The notes beneath the pieces were generated by a model, which was given only the letters and a program-made list of their open reading frames with translations, searched no databases and was not told the DNA's origin. The position numbers and the translations under genes were made by a program. Positions 56,413-64,000 of a stretch of 64,000 bases of DNA are shown here, in pieces (positions within the stretch are counted from its first letter, which is position 1; each line of letters begins with the position of its first letter). The DNA comes from Bradyrhizobium sp. CSS354 (GTDB taxonomy: Bacteria > Pseudomonadota > Alphaproteobacteria > Rhizobiales > Xanthobacteraceae): positions 186,001 through 250,000 of the forward strand of contig NZ_JAACFU010000003.1 of NCBI RefSeq assembly GCF_029051725.1, read 5' to 3'.

Positions 56413-59202
56413 ATGGACAGCGTCGCGACTGAGCAAAAGGCCGAGGTGGACGATCGTTTCGACACCGCGCGGATCACCGCCGCGGTCGATGCGCTTGCCG
56501 AGAAGCACCAGGGACGCGAGGACGCGTTCCGCACGGCCATGGCGCAACTGCTCAAGGCCGAGCTGATTGCGTCGCGCGCCGCGGCACAGACGATCCTGCT
56601 GAAGGATCGCCACGGCCGGCGCTGCGCCGAGCGGCTGTGCCACGTGCAGGACGAGATCATCCGCATCCTGTATTCGGCCGCGACCCGCCATCTCTACCGC
56701 TCGCCGATCCCGAGCGGTGCCGAGCGCATGGCGGTGGTGGCGACCGGCGGCTATGGCCGCGGCCTGATGGCTCCCGAGTCCGACATCGATCTGCTCTTCA
56801 TCCTGCCCTACAAGCAGACCGCCTGGGGCGAGCAGGTCGCCGAGGCCATCCTCTATTGTCTCTGGGACATGGGGCTGAAGGTCGGTCATGCCACGCGCTC
56901 GGTCGACGAGTCGATCCGGCAGGCGCGGGGCGACATGACCATCCGCACCGCGATCCTGGAGACACGCTTCCTCACCGGAGACCGGCCGCTCTATGACGAG
57001 CTGGTCGCCCGCTTCGACAAGGAGGTCGTGCAAGGCACCGCGTCGGAATTCGTCACCGCGAAACTCGCCGAGCGTGAGGAGCGGCATCGCCGCGGCGGCC
57101 AATCGCGTTATCTGGTCGAACCCAACGTCAAGGACGGCAAGGGTGCCCTGCGCGACCTGCACACGCTGTTCTGGATCGCGAAGTACGTCTACCGCGTGAG
57201 CGACACCGACGAGCTGGTCGGCCGCGGCGTATTCGACGCGCAGGAATACCGCACCTTCCGCCGCTGCGCCGACTTCCTCTGGTCGGTGCGCTGCAATCTT
57301 CACTTCCACTCCGGCCGCGCCGAAGAGCGCCTCTCCTTCGACCTCCAGCGTGAGATCGCGGTCCGGCTCGGCTACACCTCGCATCCCGGCATGCAGGACG
57401 TCGAGCGCTTCATGAAGCACTACTTCCTGGTCGCCAAGGAAGTCGGCAATCTCACCGCCATCCTCTGCGCCAAGCTCGAGGACCAGCAGGCCAAGCCCGC
57501 GCCGGTGCTGAGCCGGATGATGGCGCGGCTACGCCCCACCGCGGTGAAGCGGCGGGTGCCCGACAGCGACGACTTCATCGTCGACAACAACCGCATCAAC
57601 GTCGCCGCGCCCGACGTCTTCAAGCACGATCCGGTCAATTTGATCCGCATCTTCCGCCTGGCGCAGAAGAACAATCTCGCCTTCCACCCGGACGCGATGC
57701 GTGACGTAACGCGCTCGCTCGGCCTGATCAACGCGCAGATGCGCGAGAATCCCGAGGCCAACCGGCTGTTCATGGAGATCCTGACATCCGACAATGCGGA
57801 AATCGTGCTGCGGCGGATGAACGAGACCGGCGTGCTCGGCCACTTCATCCGCGCCTTCGGCAAGATCGTCTCGATGATGCAGTTCAACATGTATCATCAC
57901 TACACCGTCGACGAGCATTTGATCCGCTGCGTCGGCTTCCTCCAGGACATCGAGCGCGGCGGCATCGAGGAATTCGCGGTGGCGAGCGACCTGATGCGCA
58001 AGATCCGGCCTGAGCATCGCTCCGTGATCTACATTGCGACGCTGCTGCACGACGTCGCCAAGGGCCGGCCCGAGGATCACTCGATCGCCGGCGCCAAGGT
58101 GGCGCGACGGCTTTGCCCGCGGCTCGGCTTCAGTCCGGCCGACACCGAGCTCGTGGCCTGGCTGATCGAGGAGCATCTGACGATGTCCACGGTCGCGCAG
58201 TCGCGCGATCTCTCCGACCGCAAGACCATCGAGAATTTCGCCGCCGTGGTGCAGTCGGTCGAGCAGATGAAGCTCTTGACGATCCTGACCACCGCGGACA
58301 TCCGCGGCGTCGGCCCGGGCGTGTGGAACGGCTGGAAGGCGCAGCTCTTGCGCTCGCTGTACTACGAGACCGAACCGGTGCTGACGGGCGGCTTCTCGGA
58401 GGTTGACCGCGGCAAGCGCCTCACGGCCGCATACGCCGAATTCCGCAACGCCTTCGCGAAATGGCCGGCGGAAGAGCTCGACGCCTATATCGGCCGGCAC
58501 TATCCGGCCTATTGGCTCAAGGTCGAGCTGCCGCGCAAGATCCGCCACGCGCGCTTTGTCCGCGCCAGCGAGCAGGCCGGCCACAAGCTCGCGATCAATG
58601 TCGGCTTCGACGAGGTGCGTGGCGTCACCGAGCTGACCATCTTCGCCGCGGACCATCCGTGGCTGCTGTCGATCATCGCAGGCGCCTGTGCCTCGGCCGG
58701 TGCCAACATCGTCGATGCCCAGATCTACACCACGACCGACGGTCGCGCGCTCGACACCATCTCGATCTCCAGGGAATACGACCGCGACGAGGACGAGGGA
58801 CGGCGCGCCACCCGTATCGGCGAGATGATCGAGGACGTGCTGGAAGGCAAGCTGCGTCTGCCCGAAGTGGTGGCGCGGCGCACCGTGCGCGGCAAGGCGC
58901 GGCCGTTCGTGATCGAGCCGGAAGTGACCATCAACAACCAATGGTCCGACCGCTACACAGTGATCGAGATGTCCGGTCTCGACCGCCCGGGCCTGCTCTA
59001 CGAGCTGACCACCGCGATCTCGAAGCTCAACCTCAACATCGCCTCGGCCCATGTCGCGACCTTCGGCGAGCGCGCCCGCGACGTGTTCTACGTCACCGAT
59101 CTCCTGGGCGCACAGATCAGCGCGCCGACGCGCCAGGCCGCGATCAAGAGCGCGCTGACCCACGTGATGGCCGGCGACAAGGCGGTTCAGCCGGCGGCGT
59201 GA
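56413..59202 (+). CDS. glnD: PII uridylyltransferase / uridylyl-removing enzyme
   Basis: A 929-residue bifunctional sensor of glutamine that uridylylates PII when nitrogen is short and removes the group when it is not. The nucleotidyltransferase site is GGYGRG (112-117) with SDIDLLF (123-129). HD-type hydrolase residues are in ATLLHDVAKGRPEDHS near 540-555. Two C-terminal ACT domains start near 728 (VRGVTELTIFAADHPWLLS) and 849 (EMSGLDRPGLLYELTTAIS). All parts are intact. It lies alone after the divergent ABC operon. The PII genes glnB/glnK are not in the window. Confidence 0.98.
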   Translation: MDSVATEQKAEVDDRFDTARITAAVDALAEKHQGREDAFRTAMAQLLKAELIASRAAAQTILLKDRHGRRCAERLCHVQDEIIRILYSAATRHLYRSPIPSGAERMAVVATGGYGRGLMAPESDIDLLFILPYKQTAWGEQVAEAILYCLWDMGLKVGHATRSVDESIRQARGDMTIRTAILETRFLTGDRPLYDELVARFDKEVVQGTASEFVTAKLAEREERHRRGGQSRYLVEPNVKDGKGALRDLHTLFWIAKYVYRVSDTDELVGRGVFDAQEYRTFRRCADFLWSVRCNLHFHSGRAEERLSFDLQREIAVRLGYTSHPGMQDVERFMKHYFLVAKEVGNLTAILCAKLEDQQAKPAPVLSRMMARLRPTAVKRRVPDSDDFIVDNNRINVAAPDVFKHDPVNLIRIFRLAQKNNLAFHPDAMRDVTRSLGLINAQMRENPEANRLFMEILTSDNAEIVLRRMNETGVLGHFIRAFGKIVSMMQFNMYHHYTVDEHLIRCVGFLQDIERGGIEEFAVASDLMRKIRPEHRSVIYIATLLHDVAKGRPEDHSIAGAKVARRLCPRLGFSPADTELVAWLIEEHLTMSTVAQSRDLSDRKTIENFAAVVQSVEQMKLLTILTTADIRGVGPGVWNGWKAQLLRSLYYETEPVLTGGFSEVDRGKRLTAAYAEFRNAFAKWPAEELDAYIGRHYPAYWLKVELPRKIRHARFVRASEQAGHKLAINVGFDEVRGVTELTIFAADHPWLLSIIAGACASAGANIVDAQIYTTTDGRALDTISISREYDRDEDEGRRATRIGEMIEDVLEGKLRLPEVVARRTVRGKARPFVIEPEVTINNQWSDRYTVIEMSGLDRPGLLYELTTAISKLNLNIASAHVATFGERARDVFYVTDLLGAQISAPTRQAAIKSALTHVMAGDKAVQPAA

Positions 59203-59212
59203 GCGGGCAGAC

Positions 59213-59743
59213 CTAAACCGCCACGCCTTCATGCCGCAGCAGCCAGCGCTTGCGCTCGAGGCCGCCGCCATACTTCACCAGAGAACCATCGGCGCCGATC
59301 AGGCGGTGGCAAGGCAGCACCACGCTGATCGGGTTGGAGCCGTTGGCATGGCCGACGGCGCGGATGGCCTTGGGCATGTCGATCCTGGCAGCGAGCGCGC
59401 CATAACTCATCGTGGTGCCGGCAGGGATTTGCGCCAACGCATTCCAGACCTTCTGCTGAAACGGCGTGCCGGCAATGCGCCAGGCGATGCCTGAGAGCTG
59501 GCCGAGGTCGCCGTCGAAATAGCCCGACAGCGCGGTCCGCATGGCCGCGGGCGCGAGTTGGTCACTCAGCTCCACCACACCGTAATGCAGGCGCAAAAGC
59601 CCGCGCATGCGGTGCTCGTAATCCTCCCAGTCGAGCGCGCGCAAGGCGCCCGCGGCGTCGGTGACCAGCAGCGCAATCCCGATCGGCGTCGCCAGCCGAT
59701 CGAGGCCGAAGCTTACAGGTGGGTTGGTCGGTCGCGCGGGCAT
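59213..59743 (-). CDS. ogt: Methylated-DNA-[protein]-cysteine S-methyltransferase
   Basis: A 176-residue suicide repair enzyme that takes the methyl group from O6-methylguanine. The acceptor is C145 in PCHRLIG; FQQKVWNALAQIPAGTTMSYGALA is the DNA-binding helix-turn-helix, and the Asn hinge is in HANGSNP. The ATG at 59743 is chosen since the longer frame adds only a short odd extension. It is of the Ogt type without an AdaA domain. It is convergent with glnD by 10 bases. Confidence 0.95.
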   Translation of the reverse strand: MPARPTNPPVSFGLDRLATPIGIALLVTDAAGALRALDWEDYEHRMRGLLRLHYGVVELSDQLAPAAMRTALSGYFDGDLGQLSGIAWRIAGTPFQQKVWNALAQIPAGTTMSYGALAARIDMPKAIRAVGHANGSNPISVVLPCHRLIGADGSLVKYGGGLERKRWLLRHEGVAV

Positions 59744-59820
59744 TGCAGCACCATGGCATCGAAACACGCCATCGCACTTGCCACGCCCGCCGTGCTAACG
59801 TCCACCCGAAAGCTGACGCT

Positions 59821-59827
59821 GGGGGAG
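59821..59827 (+). promoter_or_regulatory. Shine-Dalgarno for a TTG start
   Basis: GGGGGAG six bases before the TTG at 59834. This strong site decides for the TTG start against the ATG at 59753. Confidence 0.6.
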
Positions 59828-59833
59828 CTCAAC

Positions 59834-60196
59834 TTGATCTGGATCGCGAATATCCTGGTGGCGCTGGTCGCCGCACTGCACGCTTACTTCCTGATCCTGG
59901 AGATGTTTCTCTGGGACAAGCCGCAGGGCTTGAAGGTCTTCCGCAACACGCCGGAGAAGGCAGCGATCACAAAGGTGCTGGCCGGCAACCAGGGGCTCTA
60001 TAATGGCTTCCTGGCCGCAGGCCTGGTCTGGGGGCTGGTGCACGGCAATCCGGCCTTCGCGTTCCAGATCAAGGCATTCTTCCTGCTCTGCGTGATCGTG
60101 GCCGGCGCTTATGGCGCGGCGACCGTCAGCACGCGCATCCTGATGGTGCAGGCGCTGCCGGCGGCGCTCGCGCTGTTAGCGTTGTTCCTGACCTGA
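59834..60196 (+). CDS. DUF1304 small membrane protein
   Basis: A 120-residue integral membrane protein with four hydrophobic segments. DUF1304 hallmarks are VALVAALHAYFLILEMFLWDKP, a GNQGLYNGFLAAGLVWG second segment and GAYGAATVSTRILMVQALPA. The start is TTG 59834 with GGGGGAG upstream. Function is not established for the family. It is followed by a solute-binding protein gene after 134 bases. Confidence 0.88.
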   Translation: MIWIANILVALVAALHAYFLILEMFLWDKPQGLKVFRNTPEKAAITKVLAGNQGLYNGFLAAGLVWGLVHGNPAFAFQIKAFFLLCVIVAGAYGAATVSTRILMVQALPAALALLALFLT

Positions 60197-60330
60197 GACG
60201 CCATAGCGCGCCGCCGCGATCCTTGCGCGTCGCCTGCCGTTCCTCCACAATCTCCGACAGCGATGGCGACCGTTGGCAATCAACGGGAAAAGACCGTCGG
60301 TCGGAAATTCCGTCAGGAGGAACAACCCAC

Positions 60331-61557
60331 ATGAGCAATCGCAGAGCCTTCATCACTGCCACGGCGGCGCTCGCCTTCGCGTTCTCCGCCAACCAAGCTC
60401 TCGCCCAGAAGAAATACGACACCGGCGCGAGCGACACCGAGATCAAGATCGGCCAGACCGTTCCGTTCTCGGGGGCCTATTCCGTCTACGCCAATATCGG
60501 CAAGACCCAGGCCGCCTACTTCAAGATGATCAACGATCAGGGCGGCATCAACGGCCGCAAGATCAATCTGATCCAGTATGACGACGCCTATTCGCCGCCG
60601 AAGACGGTCGAGCAGGTGCGTAAGCTCGTCGAAGGCGACGAGGTGCTGTTCACCTTCCAGATCATCGGCACAGCCGCGAATGCCGCCGTGCAAAAATATC
60701 TCAACGGCAAGAAGATCCCGCAGCTGCTGGCCTCGACCGGCGCTGCGCGCTTCAACGATCCGCAGAACTATCCCTGGACCATCGCCTATAATCCCAACTA
60801 CGTGTCCGAGGGGCGCATCTACGCCAAGTACATTCTCAAGGAGCATCCGAACGCCAAGATCGGCGTGCTCTACCAGAACGACGACATGGGCCGCGACTAT
60901 CTCGCCGGCCTCAAGAGCGGGCTCGGCGACAAGGCCGCCAGCATGATCGTCGGCGAAGTGTCCTACGAGGTCACCGATCCAACGGTGGACTCGCAGGTGG
61001 TCAAACTGAAGTCGCTGGGCGCCGACCTTTTCTACGACGCCTCTACGCCGAAATTCGCGGCACAGGCGATCAAGAAGGTGGCCGAGCTCGGTTGGACGCC
61101 GGTGCACATTCTCGACATCAACGCGAGCCCGATCTCGGCGACGCTGAAGCCGGCTGGCCTCGAGATCTCCAAGGGCATCATCTCCACCCAATACGGCAAG
61201 GAGCCCAGTGATCCCCAGTGGAAGGACGATCCGGGCGTGAAGGCCTTCTTTGCCTTCATGGACAAGTATTTTCCGGAAGGTGACAAGCTCAATACCGTCA
61301 ACACCTATGCTTATTCAGTCGCCGAATTGCTGACGCAAGTGCTGAAGCAGTGCGGCGACGACCTGTCGCGCGAGAACGTCATGAAGCAGGTCGCCAACAT
61401 CAAGGACTTCACCCCGAGCTTCGCGCTGCCCGGCATCAAGATCAACACCGGGCCGAACGACTACCGCGTCAACAAGCAGATGCAGATGATGAAGTTCAAC
61501 GGCGAGCGCTGGGAGCTGTTCGGCCCGATCATGGAGGATGCGGGTCCAGCGGGTTAG
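60331..61557 (+). CDS. Branched-chain amino acid-type ABC substrate-binding protein (first copy)
   Basis: A 408-residue periplasmic LivK-type protein. The Shine-Dalgarno AGGAGG (60315-60320) is ideally placed before ATG 60331. The signal peptide ends near ALAQ (25), and the mature part starts KKYDTGASDTEIKIGQTVPFSGAYS. Family features are YFKMINDQGGINGRKI, DDAYSPPKTVEQVRKLVE and VLYQNDDMGRDYL. Ligands of such proteins go beyond Leu/Ile/Val, so the substrate is unknown. The livH/M/G/F genes are not in the window. Confidence 0.92.
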   Translation: MSNRRAFITATAALAFAFSANQALAQKKYDTGASDTEIKIGQTVPFSGAYSVYANIGKTQAAYFKMINDQGGINGRKINLIQYDDAYSPPKTVEQVRKLVEGDEVLFTFQIIGTAANAAVQKYLNGKKIPQLLASTGAARFNDPQNYPWTIAYNPNYVSEGRIYAKYILKEHPNAKIGVLYQNDDMGRDYLAGLKSGLGDKAASMIVGEVSYEVTDPTVDSQVVKLKSLGADLFYDASTPKFAAQAIKKVAELGWTPVHILDINASPISATLKPAGLEISKGIISTQYGKEPSDPQWKDDPGVKAFFAFMDKYFPEGDKLNTVNTYAYSVAELLTQVLKQCGDDLSRENVMKQVANIKDFTPSFALPGIKINTGPNDYRVNKQMQMMKFNGERWELFGPIMEDAGPAG

Positions 61558-61573
61558 TCTCTCGGAGATTTCA

Positions 61574-61632
61574 TAGGGTGGGTCACGCCCGGCGGACGCG
61601 CTTCGCGCATCCGCCGGGGCCGGCCCACCTTA
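61574..61632. repeat. Inverted repeat after the first binding-protein gene
   Basis: TAGGGTGGGTCACGCCC (61574-61590) matches GGGCCGGCCCACCTTA (61617-61632) with mismatches, and in the middle the hairpin GGCGGACGCGC-ttcg-CGCATCCGCC adds a second stem. Confidence 0.55.
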
Positions 61633-61774
61633 CGAACCTGCTACGAAGCCGCGCATGCTACGAACTACCGGCGCACGCCCAGCTTGCGTTGCAACAATGC
61701 CTCCTCCACTATCGCCCTCAGCGGTGGCATCAGGTGCGCACAAGCGCACCGATTGATCACCGGCGATAAACACT

Positions 61775-61779
61775 GAGGA
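61775..61779 (+). promoter_or_regulatory. Shine-Dalgarno fixing the second binding-protein start
   Basis: GAGGA lies 7 bases before the ATG at 61787 but only one base before the ATG at 61781, so 61787 is the better start. Confidence 0.55.
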
Positions 61780-61786
61780 AATGCGA

Positions 61787-63013
61787 ATGAGGAATGGAAT
61801 TCTGCATCTGGCCACTGCAACGGCGCTGACCCTGGCGCTGTCGATGCCGGCGGCCAATGCCCAGAAGAAATATGATCCGGGCGCCAGCGATACCGAGATC
61901 AAAGTCGGCCAGACCGTGCCGTTCTCGGGACCGGCGTCGGCCTATGCGTCGATCGGCAAGACCCAGGCCGCCTATTTCAAGATGATCAACGACCAGGGCG
62001 GCATCAACGGCCGCAAGATCAACCTGATCCAGTATGACGACGCTTACTCGCCGCCGAAAGCGGTGGAGCAGGTGCGCAAGCTGGTCGAGAGCGATGAGGT
62101 GCTCTTGACCTTCCAGATCATCGGCACGCCATCGAATGCGGCCGTGCAAAAGTATCTCAACTCCAAGAAGGTGCCGCAGCTGTTCGCGGCCACAGGCGCC
62201 TCGAAGTTCACGGACCCGAAGAACTTTCCGTGGACGATGGGGTACAACCCGAACTATTTCGTCGAAGGCCGCATCTACGGCCAGTACATCCTGAAGGAAT
62301 ATCCCAACGCCAAAGTCGGCGTGCTCTATCAGAACGACGACCTCGGCAAGGACTATCTGAACGGCATCAAGGCCGGACTCGGCGACAAGGCCGCCAAGAT
62401 GATCGTCAACGAGTCCTCCTACGAAGTCTCGGACCCGACGGTCGATTCGCAGATCCTCAAGATCAAGGATGCGGGCGCCGATCTGTTCTTCAGCGCCAGC
62501 ACGCCGAAGCAGGCGGCGCAGGCGATCAAGAAGATCGGCGAGATCGGCTGGAAGCCGGTGCAGATCGTCGACATCAACGCCACCTCGGTCGGCGCGGTGA
62601 TGAAGCCTGCCGGTCTCGACGCCGCCAAGGGCGTGATCAGTGTCAATTACGGCAAGGATCCGCTCGACCCGACCTGGAAGGACGATGCCGGCCTGAAGAA
62701 GTATTTCGACTTCATGGCGAAGTACTATCCGGACGGCGACAAGGATTCGAACTTCAACACCTACGGCTACGGCACCGCCCAGCTTCTGGCCCACGTGCTG
62801 CAGCAGTGCGGCGACAACCTGACGCGCGAAAATGTCATGAAGCAGGCGGCGTCGCTAAAGGACGTGACCAGCGATATCGCCCTGCCCGGCATCAAGGCCA
62901 ACACCTCGGCGACCGACTACCGCGTCAACAAGCAGCTTCAGATGATGAAGTTCAACGGCGAACGCTGGGAGCTGTTCGGCCCGATCCTGGAGGATGCGGG
63001 TCCGGCGGGTTAG
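61787..63013 (+). CDS. Branched-chain amino acid-type ABC substrate-binding protein (second copy)
   Basis: A 408-residue paralogue of the preceding binding protein, same length, with a signal peptide ending at ANAQ (23). Mature start KKYDPGASDTEIKVGQTVPFSGP. Large parts are identical or nearly so, including YFKMINDQGGINGRKI, the VDSQ segment and the tail FNGERWELFGPI.EDAGPAG. Differences cluster in patches such as TFQIIGTPSNAAV, DAGADLFFSASTPK and the YWFD/YYPDGDKDSN region, so ligand range may differ. It presumably arose by tandem duplication and uses the same permease. Confidence 0.92.
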   Translation: MRNGILHLATATALTLALSMPAANAQKKYDPGASDTEIKVGQTVPFSGPASAYASIGKTQAAYFKMINDQGGINGRKINLIQYDDAYSPPKAVEQVRKLVESDEVLLTFQIIGTPSNAAVQKYLNSKKVPQLFAATGASKFTDPKNFPWTMGYNPNYFVEGRIYGQYILKEYPNAKVGVLYQNDDLGKDYLNGIKAGLGDKAAKMIVNESSYEVSDPTVDSQILKIKDAGADLFFSASTPKQAAQAIKKIGEIGWKPVQIVDINATSVGAVMKPAGLDAAKGVISVNYGKDPLDPTWKDDAGLKKYFDFMAKYYPDGDKDSNFNTYGYGTAQLLAHVLQQCGDNLTRENVMKQAASLKDVTSDIALPGIKANTSATDYRVNKQLQMMKFNGERWELFGPILEDAGPAG

Positions 63014-63022
63014 TTCCGCACA

Positions 63023-63125
63023 GTCATTCCGGGCTGGCGCGCGAGCGCCAGACCCGGAATCTCGAGATTCTCAGGTGCGCAATTGCGCACCTGAGTTCGA
63101 TGCTTTCGCATCGCCCCGGAACGAC
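63023..63125. repeat. Four-armed palindromic element
   Basis: The outer stem is GTCATTCCGGG (63023-63033) with CCCGGAACGAC (63115-63125). Inside are four hairpins: CTGGCGC-gcga-GCGCCAG (63034-63051), GAATCTC/GAGATTC (63057-63070), a perfect 26-base palindrome centred on AATT (63070-63095), and CGATGC-tttc-GCATCG (63098-63113). It follows the second binding-protein stop and precedes a convergent gene. Confidence 0.75.
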
Positions 63126-63131
63126 GTGGCT

Positions 63132-63557
63132 CTACTCCGGCACCTCGCCAAAGTTCTTTCCCACGGGCAGCACCGCATGCCGAATGAGCCGTGAATCCTC
63201 CACCGCGGCCTGCCTGTGCTTTACCGCCTCGCGATAGACGGGATCGCGGATCATCTCGACGAAGGCGGCGACGCTTGGGTATTCGGCGATGAAGCAATGG
63301 TCCCAGCGCTCGGTCTCGGGGCCGATCAGCATCAGTTCGAATTTGCCCTGCCAGACGATGCGGCCGCCGAGGCGTTCGAACACCGGGCCACTCTCGCGGC
63401 CATAGGCCGCATAGGCTTCCGCACCGCTCGTCTTGCGGCCATCCGGATAGGCCGCCTCCTTGCGCAAGCGCACCAGGTTGAGCATGTGGATCGGGCCGGG
63501 GCGGTCGTTGTCCCGGAACTGCGCGAAAATCTCCTTGGTCGGATCGATGTGGCCCAT
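63132..63557 (-). CDS. DUF1330-family protein
   Basis: A 141-residue ferredoxin-like (dimeric alpha+beta barrel) protein from ATG 63557 with AGAGGGA upstream; the longer frame to 63647 is not supported. Typical parts are GPIHMLNLVRLRKEA near residue 20, AYAAYGRESGPVFERLGG, the strand with FELMLIGPETERWDHCFIAEYPSVAAFVEMI and DPVYREAVKHRQAAVEDSRLI. DUF1330 proteins have no established activity. It is convergent with the second binding protein across the four-armed repeat. Confidence 0.87.
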   Translation of the reverse strand: MGHIDPTKEIFAQFRDNDRPGPIHMLNLVRLRKEAAYPDGRKTSGAEAYAAYGRESGPVFERLGGRIVWQGKFELMLIGPETERWDHCFIAEYPSVAAFVEMIRDPVYREAVKHRQAAVEDSRLIRHAVLPVGKNFGEVPE

Positions 63558-63724
63558 CTGAGTTCCCTCTTGTTTTATGCCGGCGATCCTACCGCCGCCG
63601 TCGGACCAGCGGAACTGCGGCCACCGAATGCCGCACCTCCTAATCACGCGTTAAGCTCTGGGTAACCGGGCCTTAAACAGCGACCGCTAGCGTGCGGCGG
63701 GGCGGGCTGACCGGGCGTTTGCGT

Positions 63725-64000
63725 ATGGGGTTGGGAAAGAAAAAGGGTGGGCGGAAGGAGCCGTTGTTCGGCTTGCCTGCGGCACTCGCCGATCTGCGCC
63801 TGACCGCGGCCGACCGCATTCCTGGCGGCGATGACAAGCCGAAGAAACCAACGAAATCATCTGCCAAGCGCAAGAGCGAGGATGCCGGCGACGAGCAGCC
63901 GCGCGAGCGGAAGGCGCCGGCCGGCCGCGGCAGCGCCAAGCGGCGATCCAAGTCGCGCATTGGCGCCAGTCTAGGCCGCCTGGTCTATTGGGGCGCGGTG
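63725..64000 (+). CDS. Penicillin-binding protein 1A-like, N-terminus (3' end outside window)
   Basis: The first 92 codons of a gene that runs off the window. A basic start (MGLGKKKGGRKEPLFGLP) and a Lys/Arg/Asp/Ser-rich cytoplasmic segment with SSAKRKS and SAKRRSKSRIG end in what looks like the beginning of a membrane anchor (LGRLVYWGAV). This layout matches large class A penicillin-binding proteins of Bradyrhizobium, but no transglycosylase or transpeptidase motif is inside the window, so the call is tentative. GC-rich upstream sequence shows no clear promoter. Confidence 0.55.
   Translation, partial: MGLGKKKGGRKEPLFGLPAALADLRLTAADRIPGGDDKPKKPTKSSAKRKSEDAGDEQPRERKAPAGRGSAKRRSKSRIGASLGRLVYWGAV

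Overview
The window looks like a piece of a Bradyrhizobium chromosome or that of a close relative (Bradyrhizobiaceae, Alphaproteobacteria). The DNA is GC-rich throughout. It carries a homologue of the Bradyrhizobium amino acid:[carrier protein] ligase, and mutS and glnD lie on the same stretch. It also holds many sensory proteins (PAS/GGDEF/EAL, chemoreceptors), aromatic ring-cleavage dioxygenases, solute-binding proteins, and numerous dispersed palindromic repeats at gene ends. These taxon clues rest on gene content and protein resemblance; no search was run. I saw no tRNA, rRNA, CRISPR array, insertion sequence or prophage.

Left part (1-23 kb). A hybrid histidine kinase with a permease-like N-terminus (cut by the window edge) overlaps a REC-LuxR response regulator. 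Then come a Baeyer-Villiger-type monooxygenase, a secreted trypsin-like protease, a HAD phosphatase, and the mtnP-mtnA pair of methylthioadenosine salvage. The most distinctive locus follows at 9.3-13.1 kb: a small carrier protein, divergent from an acyl-CoA dehydrogenase-like flavoprotein, a seryl-tRNA-synthetase-like amino acid:[carrier protein] ligase with the known zinc ligands Cys131/Glu176/Cys279, and a GNAT-like protein. It is an aminoacyl-thioester pathway whose end product is unknown. A complete tripartite tricarboxylate transporter (tctC-tctB-tctA) is flanked by two large c-di-GMP proteins; one has a normal GGDEF, the other a degenerate one. A small hypothetical gene, a membrane protein and rpmF close this part.

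Middle part (22.7-47 kb). Cell-envelope and isoprenoid genes (mtgA, ispA, an N-acetylmuramoyl-alanine amidase, ispG) are mixed with a caspase-like periplasmic protein, a class A beta-lactamase, a CPA1 antiporter, a Rieske oxygenase beside a TauD-like dioxygenase, an EamA exporter and a Zur-like regulator. A MarR-EmrA-EmrB efflux operon has a clear operator-like region. Next come a phosphotransferase, a chemoreceptor, and a beta-ketoadipate-type group: pcaH-pcaG, a catechol/hydroxyquinol 1,2-dioxygenase and a 3-oxoadipyl-CoA thiolase.

Right part (47-64 kb). It holds mutS, a soluble chemoreceptor with three near-identical PAS repeats, a polytopic membrane protein and an OsmC protein. A sulfonate/taurine-type ABC importer follows, whose permease gene is broken by an apparent one-base deletion. 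Then come glnD, a DNA alkyl-cysteine methyltransferase, a DUF1304 protein, two tandem LivK-type binding proteins of identical length, a DUF1330 protein and the first 92 codons of what is probably a class A penicillin-binding protein.

Several families of inverted repeats (3728, 7047, 28176, 34046, 40318, 43361, 45701, 52857, 55182, 61574, 63023) sit between genes, mostly at 3' ends or between convergent genes. Start sites were moved inward from the longest frame wherever a signal peptide, Shine-Dalgarno sequence or domain border argued for it. Protein functions are assigned from motifs visible in the translations.
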